Shown piece by piece: positions 50,413 to 59,140 of a stretch of DNA of 64,000 bases. The notes beneath the pieces were generated by a model. It was not told the DNA's origin, ran no database searches, and saw only the letters and a list, made by a program, of their open reading frames with translations. Source of the stretch: JAAOIF01 sp965217125 (GTDB lineage Bacteria > Pseudomonadota > Gammaproteobacteria > PS1 > Pseudothioglobaceae); contig OZ244244.1 in assembly GCA_965217125.1 (NCBI GenBank), forward strand, positions 1,674,001-1,738,000. The letters run 5' to 3'. Position 1 is the stretch's first letter. Each line of letters opens with the position of its first letter. The position numbers were made by a program, and so were the translations under genes.

Positions 50413-51261
50413 ATGAAAATTTTAATAATAACTTTGTTTGTGTTTTTAGCCTCTTGTTGTTCTTTGCCTATTTCAGCAAATGATGACCTAAATGAGAATG
50501 TTTGCGGTATTTTTTGGGCTGAAGATAATGTATTTGCTAAATTTAAAAAACAAGCAGGAAAGGTGAAGAATTCCAGTAAGTTTATTAATAATTTCAATCA
50601 AAAATTTGATATTAGCAGTGTCTCATTTAATACTCGCGATAATTTTATTTTAAAAGGTTATAAACTATCAACAAAACGACAAAACAAAGGGTACATGTTA
50701 TTTATCCAAGGTAATGCAATGTTAGCAGACCAAATGTTAGAAAATTTTACAGATTATACAGCACAAGGCTATGATGTTTACATTTATGATTTTAGAGGCT
50801 ACGGAAACTCTAGTGGAAACCCCAAGTTAAAAGCAATAATTGACGATTATAAAAACATCATTCTAAAATTAAATAACAAATATAGTAACAATAAACATTT
50901 GTTATATGGTATATCTTTTGGCGGTCTTGTTTTGTTGAAAGCACTGAAAGATATAGACATTGTAGACGATAATATGAAAGTTGTTATAGATAATAATTTG
51001 GTAAAAATTCCTTGGTATTATCTTTGTCCTGCTGAATTTGACCCTGTTAATAATTTACCCATAAACAACAGTAATAATTTTATGTTTTTTATTGGTAATA
51101 ATGATTCTATAACTAAACCACAAGAATGGTTTATAAAAAAAATTAGTGGTATTGGCGTAGAAGTAAAAGAAGTAAATGGTTGTGGTCATCCTGTTAGTAA
51201 AAAAAATACAGAAAAAGAATGTCGCCGTTTTAGTATTATTAAAAATTTCTTAATAAAATAA
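50413..51261 (+). CDS. alpha/beta hydrolase lipoprotein
   Basis: 282 residues. The leader ends with a lipobox-like LASC (residues about 12-15). The hydrolase fold has FIQGNAMLADQM, YIYDFRGYGNSSG, the nucleophile elbow YGISFGGLVLLK (Ser) and a late GCGHPV His. Related to BEM46/YfhR-type hydrolases. Substrate unknown. Between the two secreted-protein paralogues. Confidence 0.8.
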   Translation: MKILIITLFVFLASCCSLPISANDDLNENVCGIFWAEDNVFAKFKKQAGKVKNSSKFINNFNQKFDISSVSFNTRDNFILKGYKLSTKRQNKGYMLFIQGNAMLADQMLENFTDYTAQGYDVYIYDFRGYGNSSGNPKLKAIIDDYKNIILKLNNKYSNNKHLLYGISFGGLVLLKALKDIDIVDDNMKVVIDNNLVKIPWYYLCPAEFDPVNNLPINNSNNFMFFIGNNDSITKPQEWFIKKISGIGVEVKEVNGCGHPVSKKNTEKECRRFSIIKNFLIK

Positions 51262-51272
51262 AGGTGGATAAA

Positions 51273-51641
51273 ATGAAAAAATATATAGGAGCAGTTGTGT
51301 TATCAGTGGTTGGCGTTTCTGTCGCGTTTTTATTAACTATAATACTTTATAAATGGTATGGTATTGCTTTCGCTGGCATTGTTATGTTGTTTTATTTTTC
51401 TTGTATACAAAAACAATTTTCAGAAAATATTTTTTTGTTTGTAATACCTGTTACATCATTTATTGCTATATGTTTTTTTAATTATCTTTTTCCGATTACT
51501 ACAGGAGCAAATGTTAAAGAACTCACTCCTATTTTATCAATAACAGGAGTGCAAATATTTATATCAGGCTTAATTTGCCTTGTGTTATATAGTAGCAGAT
51601 ATTTTAATTTGTGTACTTTTTTTAAAAATCTAAAAAAATGA
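51273..51641 (+). CDS. small membrane protein, four hydrophobic segments
   Basis: 122 residues from ATG 51273 (AAGGTGG upstream; a GTG at 51264 is in frame). Segments GAVVLSVVGVSVAFLLTII, WYGIAFAGIVMLFYFSCIQ, FLFVIPVTSFIAICFFNYLF and QIFISGLICLVLYSS. Not recognised. It directly precedes paralogue B by one base. Confidence 0.6.
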   Translation: MKKYIGAVVLSVVGVSVAFLLTIILYKWYGIAFAGIVMLFYFSCIQKQFSENIFLFVIPVTSFIAICFFNYLFPITTGANVKELTPILSITGVQIFISGLICLVLYSSRYFNLCTFFKNLKK

Positions 51642-51642
51642 A

Positions 51643-52419
51643 ATGAAAAACCTAATTTTATCAATAATTTGCCTAGTAGGTTTTTCTACGGCATACTCCT
51701 TGCAATTTCAGTCTTTTAATTTTAATGATGAAAGTGAATGCGCCGAGCAACTTGGGCAATTGCCAGTGAGTTTGCCGCGCGATATTATCAACCCAAATTA
51801 TCTATCAAAAAGCAAAGAAATCTGTTTGCAGGCTTATACTGGCGATAATGCCTGTCGTAAAGAATACCATCGCCAAAAAGATGCACTGGGTTTAATTTCA
51901 GGCATTAGCAGCAATTACACAGCTGAACAACAGGCACAAGCCAAAACACAATGTGGCACTTGGCTTAAATCTCGCCGTAGTGCTTGTGAGGATTTTTTAC
52001 AAAAAGCCTCAGCGGTTTGTTATCAGTTAGACAACCAAGCAGAACAGCAACAGCAAAAAGAGGCGGAAGCATTAGCTGATAATTTATTAGGCACTTGGAA
52101 AGGTAATTTTGGCTTGTATGGTGGTAATACTGTTGAAGGCAATTATCAAATGACCCTACATATCAATCGTCAAATTAGCAACACAGAATTTAGTGGCATT
52201 GCTTATATCAAAAGCCCAGATGGCTATACAGCAAAAGAAAGCATGGATATTAATATTTCTAATGGCGTTGCTTATATGAATGGCACGGTTTTATCTACAA
52301 CCAGCGAGAATGGGTGGGGTGCAGATAATTTTGAACTAAGCATAAGCGATGGCGTTATGCGTGGAAGAACTACAGACTCAAAAGGGTCAAGTGGTAATAC
52401 TGTTTTAAGAAAACAGTAA
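51643..52419 (+). CDS. secreted cysteine-containing protein, paralogue B
   Basis: 258 residues, same layout as paralogue A: signal peptide ending FSTAYS, conserved cysteine positions in the helical N-terminal half, an inserted QQQQKEAEA stretch, then LLGTWKGNFGLYGG and a beta-rich end. Tandem duplication around a hydrolase and a membrane gene suggests a locally expanding surface or effector module. Confidence 0.75.
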   Translation: MKNLILSIICLVGFSTAYSLQFQSFNFNDESECAEQLGQLPVSLPRDIINPNYLSKSKEICLQAYTGDNACRKEYHRQKDALGLISGISSNYTAEQQAQAKTQCGTWLKSRRSACEDFLQKASAVCYQLDNQAEQQQQKEAEALADNLLGTWKGNFGLYGGNTVEGNYQMTLHINRQISNTEFSGIAYIKSPDGYTAKESMDINISNGVAYMNGTVLSTTSENGWGADNFELSISDGVMRGRTTDSKGSSGNTVLRKQ

Positions 52420-52443
52420 TTTTTTGATTTATTCCTAATTAAA

Positions 52444-52474
52444 CCAAAAGCCCGCATTTATTGCGGGTTTTCTT
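52444..52474 (+). terminator. intrinsic terminator after paralogue B
   Basis: AAAAGCCCGCA / TGCGGGTTTTCTT: a stem of about ten pairs with a four- to five-base loop and T-rich tail. Confidence 0.8.
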
Positions 52475-52487
52475 ATGTGGTTTTTCC

Positions 52488-52514
52488 TTATTCCCACGCT
52501 GTGCGTGGGAATAA
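52488..52514. repeat. REP-like palindrome
   Basis: TTATTCCCACGC-TGT-GCGTGGGAATAA is a perfect 12-bp inverted repeat with a 3-base loop. TTCCCACGC-type palindromes occur as dispersed repeats in many proteobacteria. Confidence 0.7.
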
Positions 52515-52589
52515 ATAAAAGATTTTACCGATTTATCTTTATAATCCAAATGGTGTATAATAATTGGACTTACAAACGAGGTAAATATT

Positions 52590-52841
52590 ATGAGAGTGCA
52601 AACAAGTTTAAGAATTGAGGATAAGTTTTACAAAGATGCTAAAGTAGTTTTTTCTAGTTTAGGATTGAGTTTTGGTGATGCAGTGAATATATTTTTAGCT
52701 AAGGTAGCAATAGAAAAAGCGCTGCCATTTGCATTAGAAGTGCCATCAAATGAGTTGAGTGATAGAGTTGAAAATATTAATAAAGATAAAAACACACAGG
52801 TGTTTGATAGTGTAGATGAGTTGTTTTCAAGCTTAAGTTAG
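52590..52841 (+). CDS. relB: RelB/DinJ-family antitoxin
   Basis: 83 residues. Ribbon-helix-helix start VQTSLRIEDKFYKDAKVVFSSLGLSFGDAVNIFLAKVA and a C-terminal acidic arm. GAGGT upstream; TATAAT at 52556-52561. The partner toxin gene right after it is broken. Confidence 0.85.
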   Translation: MRVQTSLRIEDKFYKDAKVVFSSLGLSFGDAVNIFLAKVAIEKALPFALEVPSNELSDRVENINKDKNTQVFDSVDELFSSLS

Positions 52842-52842
52842 T

Positions 52843-53030
52843 ATGCCGCTTAAAATTAAGATTGAAAAATCCTTTAAAAAAAATTTATCAAGAACGCAAA
52901 AAAGTGGAATTTATACCCTAAAGGTAGGCTTCGCACTGCAAAGGTCTCTAAATATGACTTGGTGTTAATATTTAAAATTGACACTGTTTTTTTGAACTTA
53001 GTTATGCTTGGAAAGCACACAAATTTATAA
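52843..53030 (+). pseudogene. frameshifted RelE/YafQ-type toxin
   Basis: The ATG at 52843 opens PLKIKIEKSFKKNLSRTQKSGI, then a stop follows in frame. The +2 frame continues the toxin with LRTAKVSKYDLVLIFKIDT and VFLNLVMLGKHTNL up to 53030. A small deletion near 52890-52930 has removed the middle, so the toxin is inactive and the antitoxin is an orphan. Confidence 0.75.
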
Positions 53031-53167
53031 AAAATTCAGTTAATTATATCGCCCTATTGCTGTGCACATACATTTATTTTGGGTGGTTTTTCAGGTAAAA
53101 TCCTCATTTCAGTCGGTTTGGTCGCAAAACTTGGCTGTTTTTTTTATAACCTTTTTGGAGAGTTAAA

Positions 53168-53848
53168 ATGAGCATAAAAATTAATGCAACCGCAAGGGAC
53201 GATCAGGGCAAAGGTGCGAGCCGCCGCCTGCGTCTCAAAGAGAAAATCCCTGCTATCGTTTATGGGGCTGGCAAAACGCCGAGCAAAATTACACTTAATA
53301 TACATGAAATTACTCACTTATTAGAAAATGAGGACGCTTATACTTCGGTGCTGGATTTGGTGTTAGATAAAAAAACCCAGCCGGTGATTGTCAAGGACTT
53401 ACAACGCCACCCAGCTAAAAACTTGATTACCCATGTTGATTTGTTGCGCATTAATATGAAACAGACAATTGTTACCAGTATTCCGCTGCACTTTATTGGT
53501 GAGGAAAATAACGAAGCAATGCGGCTTGGCGCTATTCTTAATCAGTTTATTACCAGTATTGAGATTTCGTGCCTGCCGGCAGACCTGCCAAACGGGATTG
53601 ATGTTGATATTAGCAATCTGGAAATGGGCGAGCATGTCAGTCTCACGGCTCTTAATGTGCCAGAAGGGGTAACTATTACCGCACTAACTCATGGCGATAT
53701 TGAGGCGCACGACCAAAGCGTTGCTGCTGTTCAAGAGGCGAAAATGATGGCTGAAATCGAAGAAGTTATTGACACCCAAGAGGTTGAGGGCGAAGGCAAG
53801 GCTGAAGAGGGCGAAGGTGCTGAGGATGATAGCAATTCAGACTCTTAA
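53168..53848 (+). CDS. rplY: 50S ribosomal protein L25 (Ctc form)
   Basis: 226 residues: N-terminal L25 5S-rRNA-binding domain (GKGASRRLRLKEKIPAIVYGAGK; KDLQRHPAKNLITHVDLLRI) and C-terminal TL5/Ctc beta domain, ending in an acidic Glu/Gly/Asp tail. GGAGAG ribosome site. First gene of rplY-pth-ychF. The 53031-53167 gap shows only its leader. Confidence 0.95.
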   Translation: MSIKINATARDDQGKGASRRLRLKEKIPAIVYGAGKTPSKITLNIHEITHLLENEDAYTSVLDLVLDKKTQPVIVKDLQRHPAKNLITHVDLLRINMKQTIVTSIPLHFIGEENNEAMRLGAILNQFITSIEISCLPADLPNGIDVDISNLEMGEHVSLTALNVPEGVTITALTHGDIEAHDQSVAAVQEAKMMAEIEEVIDTQEVEGEGKAEEGEGAEDDSNSDS

Positions 53849-53875
53849 TTTGCATCAAAAACCAATAACAATTCG

Positions 53876-54469
53876 ATGGCAATAAAACTGATTGTTGGAT
53901 TAGGCAACCCGGGTAAAGATTATCAGTCTCATCGTCATAATGTTGGTTTTTGGTTTTGTGATGCGCTGGCACGCTTGTATGCTGGTAACTTTAAAACAGA
54001 AAATAAATTCTTTGGCGAAGTTGCAAAAATTAACCTTGCAGGGGTAAATTTGCACTTGCTCAAACCAAATACTTATATGAACCGTTCTGGTCAGGCGGCT
54101 CAAAGCCTTGCCAAATTCTACCAAATTAACGCAGATGAAATATTAGTGGCACACGATGAATTAGACCTTGATTCTGGAGCGGCTAAAATCAAATTTAGTG
54201 GCGGGCACGGTGGGCATAACGGGCTTAGAGACACAATTAAAGCCATAGGCAGCAATGATTTTTACCGACTCAGGCTCGGTATTGGACACCCTGGCGACAA
54301 ATCACAAGTAACTGATTTTGTCTTGCATGCGCCTAATAAATCAGAGCTTGGATTGATTCAAACAGCACTAAGCGATGCGCTCAATGTTATTACCCAAGTG
54401 GTTAGCGGCGAGCTTGAACAAGCGATGAAAACGCTACATACTAAAGGACAAAACAAAAATGGGATTTAA
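53876..54469 (+). CDS. pth: peptidyl-tRNA hydrolase
   Basis: 197 residues. LIVGLGNPGKDYQSHRHNVGFWF (catalytic His), KPNTYMNRSGQAAQSL, ILVAHDELDL and GGHGGHNGLRD. Recycles peptidyl-tRNA. Overlaps ychF by 11 bases. Confidence 0.97.
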   Translation: MAIKLIVGLGNPGKDYQSHRHNVGFWFCDALARLYAGNFKTENKFFGEVAKINLAGVNLHLLKPNTYMNRSGQAAQSLAKFYQINADEILVAHDELDLDSGAAKIKFSGGHGGHNGLRDTIKAIGSNDFYRLRLGIGHPGDKSQVTDFVLHAPNKSELGLIQTALSDALNVITQVVSGELEQAMKTLHTKGQNKNGI

Positions 54470-55550
54470 GTGCGGAATTGTTGGCTTGCCAAATGTTGGA
54501 AAATCCACCCTGTTTAATGCGCTAACGCAGGCGGGGGCTGAATCGGCTAACTACCCCTTTTGCACCATCGAGCCGAATGTTGGCATTGTCGCTATCAACG
54601 ATTCGCGCCTAACACAGCTGGCAGATATTGTTAAACCTAAAAAAATTATACCGACCGCTGTGGAATTTGTTGATATTGCTGGCTTGGTTAAAGGCGCTTC
54701 AAAAGGCGAGGGGCTGGGCAATCAGTTTTTAAGCAACATTCGCGAAACTGACGCGATTGTGCATGTGGTTCGTGCGTTTGATAATGACGATATTGTCCAT
54801 GTGGCAGGTAAAATTTCACCGCTTGACGATATTGAAATTATCAATACAGAATTGGTGTTGGCTGATTTAACTGCGACTGAAAAACTCTATCAAAAAGCGC
54901 TTAAAAATACCAAATCTGGACAGAAAGACGGCATACCGCTTAAAAATTTATTAGAGAAAATTTTGCCGGTGCTTGAAAAAGGCGAAAGCGTCCGAACGCT
55001 GTCTTTTGACGAAGCAGAAATTAAATTATTAAAAAGCTTTCAATTATTGACAATTAAACCGGTGCTATATGTTGCTAATATCAGCGAAGACGGATTTAGC
55101 GATAATCCATATTTAGACAGTATTCAAGAATTTGCACAAGCAGAAGGCGCACAAGTGGTGGCAATTTGTGCCGATATTGAGGCACAAATTGCTGAGTTAA
55201 ATGCACAAGAAAGACAAGAATTTTTAGCGGAAATAGGGCAAACTGAGTGCGGACTTGACCGACTGATTAAATCAGGCTATGCGTTATTAGGCTTGCAAAC
55301 CTACTTTACCGCCGGCCTGCAAGAAGTGCGTGCCTGGACCATTAATATTGGCGACAACGCACCCCAAGCCGCAGGTAAAATTCATGGTGATTTTGAGAAG
55401 GGCTTTATTCGTGCTGAAACCATTAGTTTTGCTGACTTTATCAAATATGGCGGTGAAAAAGCAGCTAAAGAGGCAGGAAAGTTGCGCTCAGAAGGCAAGG
55501 AATACATCGTCCAAGATGGCGATGTGCTACACTTCTTGTTTAATGTTTAA
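54459..55550 (+). CDS. ychF: ribosome-binding ATPase YchF
   Basis: 363 residues. OBG-family P-loop GLPNVGKSTLFNALT, switch region FVDIAGLVKGASKGEGLGN, modified NVSE-like motif (VANISED), and C-terminal TGS domain (TYFTAGLQEVRAWT). Classic pth-ychF coupling. Confidence 0.97.
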   Translation: MGFKCGIVGLPNVGKSTLFNALTQAGAESANYPFCTIEPNVGIVAINDSRLTQLADIVKPKKIIPTAVEFVDIAGLVKGASKGEGLGNQFLSNIRETDAIVHVVRAFDNDDIVHVAGKISPLDDIEIINTELVLADLTATEKLYQKALKNTKSGQKDGIPLKNLLEKILPVLEKGESVRTLSFDEAEIKLLKSFQLLTIKPVLYVANISEDGFSDNPYLDSIQEFAQAEGAQVVAICADIEAQIAELNAQERQEFLAEIGQTECGLDRLIKSGYALLGLQTYFTAGLQEVRAWTINIGDNAPQAAGKIHGDFEKGFIRAETISFADFIKYGGEKAAKEAGKLRSEGKEYIVQDGDVLHFLFNV

Positions 55551-55564
55551 AAAAATTTAATTCA

Positions 55565-57106
55565 ATGAACACTAAAAAACAAACAAAATTACTCATTATT
55601 CTTGACGGCTGGGGGCATTCTGATGTTGTTGAAAACAACGCGATTGCTCAAGCTAAAACTCCTGTGTGGGATAGGTTTAACGAGCAATTTCCACATTCTT
55701 TAATCAACACCAGCGGCAAACAAGTAGGGCTGCCCGGTGAGCAAATGGGCAATTCAGAAGTTGGTCATTTAAACTTGGGCGCTGGGCGTGTGGTCAGGCA
55801 AGATTTTACCCGTATTCACAATGAAATTGAAAACGGTGATTTCTTCAAAAACCCAATCTTAAAAAATTCATTGGATTATGCTAACGACAACAATAAAGCC
55901 GTTCATATTATGGGCTTATTGTCAGATGGCGGCGTTCATTCGCATGAAGAGCAAATTCACGCAATGTTGGCCATGACCAAAAAACATAATTGTAAAAATG
56001 TGTATTTACATCTGTTTACTGATGGCAGGGACTGTGCGCAAAAAAGCGCTAAACAATACATTAAAATATTAGAAGACAAAATTAAGCAGCTGGGGGTTGG
56101 CAAAATTGTCAGCATTATTGGTCGCTATTTTTCAATGGACCGCGACAATCGCTGGGCACGCGTGCGCTACGCTTACGAGCTAATTGCCAAAGGCAAGAGC
56201 AATTTTTTAGCAAAATCTGCCACAGATGCAATCGATATGGCTTATGAGCGTGGTGAGACTGATGAATTTATCTCCGCTACCATCATTAAAACACCGATGA
56301 AAATCGAAAAAGGTGATGTGCTAATCTTTATGAATTATCGTGCTGACCGTGTGCGCCAAATTACCCAGACCTTTAGCGATGAAAATTTTCAAGGGTTTTC
56401 ACGCGGGACATTTATCCCAGTGCAGTTTGTTTGCCTAACAGAATATAAAAAAGATTTTAATTTACCAGTGGCATACCCATCATCTAAACTTAATAATGTT
56501 TTGGGTAAATACTTGTCCAACTTAGGTATGACTCAGCTAAGAATTGCTGAAACCGAAAAATATGCGCATGTTACTTTCTTCCTTAATGGCGGTGTTGAAA
56601 ACCCTTTTTATGGCGAAGACCGTGTCTTAATCCCCTCACCAGATGTTGCCACCTATAACCTACAGCCAGAAATGAGTGCCTTTGAATTAACCGATGAATT
56701 GGTTGGGCACATTGAAAGTCAAAAATACGACCTGATTATTTGTAACTTTGCCAATACCGACATGGTCGGGCATTCTGGCGAATTAGCAGCTACCATCAAG
56801 GCGGTCGAGGCGGTCGATAAATGTTTGGGCCTTATTTATCAAGCCATGCAAGCCGCCAATGGTGAAATGCTGATTACTGCCGACCATGGCAATGCCGAGC
56901 AAATGCTAAACCCTGAAAGCGGCGAAGTCCATACAGCACATACCAACAACCCTGTGCCATTATTGTTTATCAGCAGTCGAGCCGCCTCTATCGCCAAACC
57001 TGGGGTAGGCGCTCTGTCTGATATTGCACCAACATTGTTAGCGATGATGGGGCTTCAACAGCCAGATGAGATGACGGGGAAAAGTTTGCTAACTTTTAAG
57101 CAATAA
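55565..57106 (+). CDS. gpmI: 2,3-bisphosphoglycerate-independent phosphoglycerate mutase
   Basis: 513 residues. Metal/Ser core LLIILDGWGHSD, GNSEVGHLNLGAGR, the phosphatase-like DGRDCAQKS, MNYRADRVRQ and ITADHGNAEQM. Interconverts 3- and 2-phosphoglycerate. Followed by rpe. Confidence 0.96.
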   Translation: MNTKKQTKLLIILDGWGHSDVVENNAIAQAKTPVWDRFNEQFPHSLINTSGKQVGLPGEQMGNSEVGHLNLGAGRVVRQDFTRIHNEIENGDFFKNPILKNSLDYANDNNKAVHIMGLLSDGGVHSHEEQIHAMLAMTKKHNCKNVYLHLFTDGRDCAQKSAKQYIKILEDKIKQLGVGKIVSIIGRYFSMDRDNRWARVRYAYELIAKGKSNFLAKSATDAIDMAYERGETDEFISATIIKTPMKIEKGDVLIFMNYRADRVRQITQTFSDENFQGFSRGTFIPVQFVCLTEYKKDFNLPVAYPSSKLNNVLGKYLSNLGMTQLRIAETEKYAHVTFFLNGGVENPFYGEDRVLIPSPDVATYNLQPEMSAFELTDELVGHIESQKYDLIICNFANTDMVGHSGELAATIKAVEAVDKCLGLIYQAMQAANGEMLITADHGNAEQMLNPESGEVHTAHTNNPVPLLFISSRAASIAKPGVGALSDIAPTLLAMMGLQQPDEMTGKSLLTFKQ

Positions 57107-57135
57107 TCCATCTATTTTAAAAACAGGAGAAAAAA

Positions 57136-57813
57136 ATGAAACAAGCTAACTTTATCGCGCCTTCTATCTTGGCCGCTGATTTTGCCAGATTAGGCGAAGA
57201 GGTTGATAATGTATTAGACGGCGGTGCAGACATTGTGCATTTTGATGTGATGGACAACCATTATGTGCCTAACCTAACCATCGGTCCCTTAGTGTGTGAA
57301 GCACTGAAAAAGCACGGCGTTACTGCGCCGATTGATGTGCATCTAATGGTAAAACCAGTTGATAGAATCATCCCTGATTTTGTTAGTGCCGGCGCCTCAT
57401 ACATTACTTTTCACCCAGAAGCATCTGAGCATATTGACAGAACCTTAAGCTTGATTCAAGAAAGCGGTTGCAAGGCTGGTCTGGTATTTAACCCAGCAAC
57501 GCCGTTGCATGTATTAGATAATGTTATGGATAAACTTGATATGATTCTACTAATGTCGGTTAATCCGGGCTTTGGTGGGCAATCTTTTATTGCTCAGACC
57601 TTAGAAAAATGTAGGCAAGTTCGCCAGCTGATTGATGCAAGTGGTAGAGAAATTCGCTTAGAAATCGATGGCGGCATTAAAGTTGATAATATTCGCGAGG
57701 TTGCTAGTGCTGGCGCTGATACCTTTGTTGCTGGTTCGGCTATTTTTAACACTAACGATTACAAAGCCACCATCAATGCCATGCGTGCTGAGATAGCGTT
57801 GGCTGAGAAATAA
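57136..57813 (+). CDS. rpe: ribulose-phosphate 3-epimerase
   Basis: 225 residues, TIM barrel: APSILAADFARLGEEV, HFDVMDNHYVPNLT, MSVNPGFGGQSFI, EIDGGIKVDNI. Links the pentose-phosphate and Calvin cycles. AGGAGA ribosome site. Confidence 0.96.
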   Translation: MKQANFIAPSILAADFARLGEEVDNVLDGGADIVHFDVMDNHYVPNLTIGPLVCEALKKHGVTAPIDVHLMVKPVDRIIPDFVSAGASYITFHPEASEHIDRTLSLIQESGCKAGLVFNPATPLHVLDNVMDKLDMILLMSVNPGFGGQSFIAQTLEKCRQVRQLIDASGREIRLEIDGGIKVDNIREVASAGADTFVAGSAIFNTNDYKATINAMRAEIALAEK

Positions 57814-57814
57814 C

Positions 57815-57843
57815 TTAGTATATTAGTTTTATTGCGGTATAAT
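57815..57843 (+). promoter_or_regulatory. candidate promoter of rpsB-tsf
   Basis: TTAGTA (57815-57820), 17 bases, TATAAT (57838-57843), giving a leader of about 170 bases before rpsB. Confidence 0.6.
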
Positions 57844-57884
57844 AAGTGCCTTTTCGATTTTTGAAAGTCGAAATAGCGTTCATA

Positions 57885-57923
57885 CTACTGCCAAAGTTTG
57901 TGTTTTGGCAGTAGATTTTTTTT
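57885..57923 (+). terminator. hairpin with T-run in the rpsB leader (attenuator-like)
   Basis: CTACTGCCAAA (57885-57895) pairs with TTTGGCAGTAG (57904-57914), followed directly by eight to nine Ts. Placed inside the rpsB leader after the promoter, it could end transcripts early or terminate those from rpe. Two further conserved-looking leader elements (GGGGTGTCCTTGATG, GGGGAAGTGGAAGTC) lie before rpsB. Confidence 0.6.
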
Positions 57924-58023
57924 AATGTATCACACAACCCGACATATTAATTGGGGTGTCCTTGATGTTTTGACGGGATCAGTTAATAGGGGAAGTGGAA
58001 GTCCAACCCAAGGAGAAAACAAC

Positions 58024-59118
58024 ATGGCTAAAGCCTCAATGAAGAAAATGTTAGAAGCCGGTGTGCATTTTGGTCACCGTTCGCGCTTTTGGCATCCAAA
58101 AATGCAACGCTATATTTACGGCACCCGTAATGGCGTTCATATCATCAACTTAGAAAAAACTCTGCCAATGTTTAACGATATGCTTAACTTTGTCAGTAAA
58201 ACCGTGGCTCAAGGCGGCTCGATCTTGTTTGTCGGCACTAAACGCGCAGCCAGCGACACCATCAAAACAGAGGCAATTCGCTGTGATATGCCCTATGTAA
58301 ACCACCGCTGGTTAGGCGGTATGATGACCAACTACAAAACCATCAAAGCCTCAATCAAACGCCTCAAAGACCTTGAGTTTTTAGCGGAAGAAAACTTTGC
58401 CCAATTTGCTAAGAAAGAAGGCTTAATGATGGTCCGTGAAATGGAAAAATTAGAGCGTAGTTTGGGTGGCATTAAAGATTTGGGTGGTATTCCTGATGTG
58501 GTATTTGTGATTGATATCGGCCATGAGAAAAATGCAGTTAAAGAGGCACAAAAACTTAGTTTGCCAATAATTGGCGTGGTTGATAGTAACCACAATCCAG
58601 AAGGTATTGACTATATAATACCCGGCAATGATGACTCCATTAGAGCAATTGGATTTTACGCCAGAGAGGTTGCCAATGCAGTTTTAGAGGCCAAAGCCGC
58701 TGCTAGCACCCAAGCTAAAGAGCCAACACCCACTAAGACAATCAACAAGAAAAAATATGTTGCTAAAGAAGCAGCAGCAGTGGCAGTAGTGCCAGTAGTG
58801 GCAGTAAAGGCAGAAGCCAGCACCGAAGCAACGCCAAACAAAGAAGCCAAGCCAGTAGTAGCAGATAAAACCGCTACTAAAAAACCAGTGTTAAAGATAA
58901 AAACCAACACCAAACAAACGCCAAACAAAGCAGTTCTTGCTAAAGCAACTCCAGCCAAGCAAAGCAAGCCAGTAGCAGCAAATAAAGCAGCTGAAAAGCT
59001 TAGTAAAACCGCACTAAATGCCATGAAAAAAGCAGATTTGCTTAGCTACGCCAAACAGCAAGGCGCGAAGGTTACACCGCAAGACACCAAGGCACAAATA
59101 ATTGAAAAGCTTGTATAA
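58024..59118 (+). CDS. rpsB: 30S ribosomal protein S2 with a long C-terminal extension
   Basis: 364 residues from ATG 58024 (AAGGAG before it; earlier in-frame codons are leader). Residues 1-225 are normal S2 (GVHFGHRSRFWHPKM; FVGTKRAASDTI; GIPDVVFVIDIGHEKNAVKEA). The remaining 135 or so are Ala/Lys/Pro/Thr-rich and end in a SAP/Rho-N-like segment (LNAMKKADLLSYAKQQGAKV then TKAQIIEKLV). E. coli S2 has 241 residues. Co-transcribed with tsf. Confidence 0.95.
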   Translation: MAKASMKKMLEAGVHFGHRSRFWHPKMQRYIYGTRNGVHIINLEKTLPMFNDMLNFVSKTVAQGGSILFVGTKRAASDTIKTEAIRCDMPYVNHRWLGGMMTNYKTIKASIKRLKDLEFLAEENFAQFAKKEGLMMVREMEKLERSLGGIKDLGGIPDVVFVIDIGHEKNAVKEAQKLSLPIIGVVDSNHNPEGIDYIIPGNDDSIRAIGFYAREVANAVLEAKAAASTQAKEPTPTKTINKKKYVAKEAAAVAVVPVVAVKAEASTEATPNKEAKPVVADKTATKKPVLKIKTNTKQTPNKAVLAKATPAKQSKPVAANKAAEKLSKTALNAMKKADLLSYAKQQGAKVTPQDTKAQIIEKLV

Positions 59119-59140
59119 CTAAAACACATAGGAGATTATT

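Noticed and set aside
57898..58023. Earlier start for rpsB
   Set aside because: S2 proteins start MAKASMKKMLEAGVHFGH-like; AAGGAG stands right before ATG 58024. The upstream part is leader.
58656..59024. Minus-strand frame opposite the S2 tail
   Set aside because: It arises from the Ala/Lys-rich low-complexity codons of rpsB and encodes a biased Ala/Leu/Thr string.
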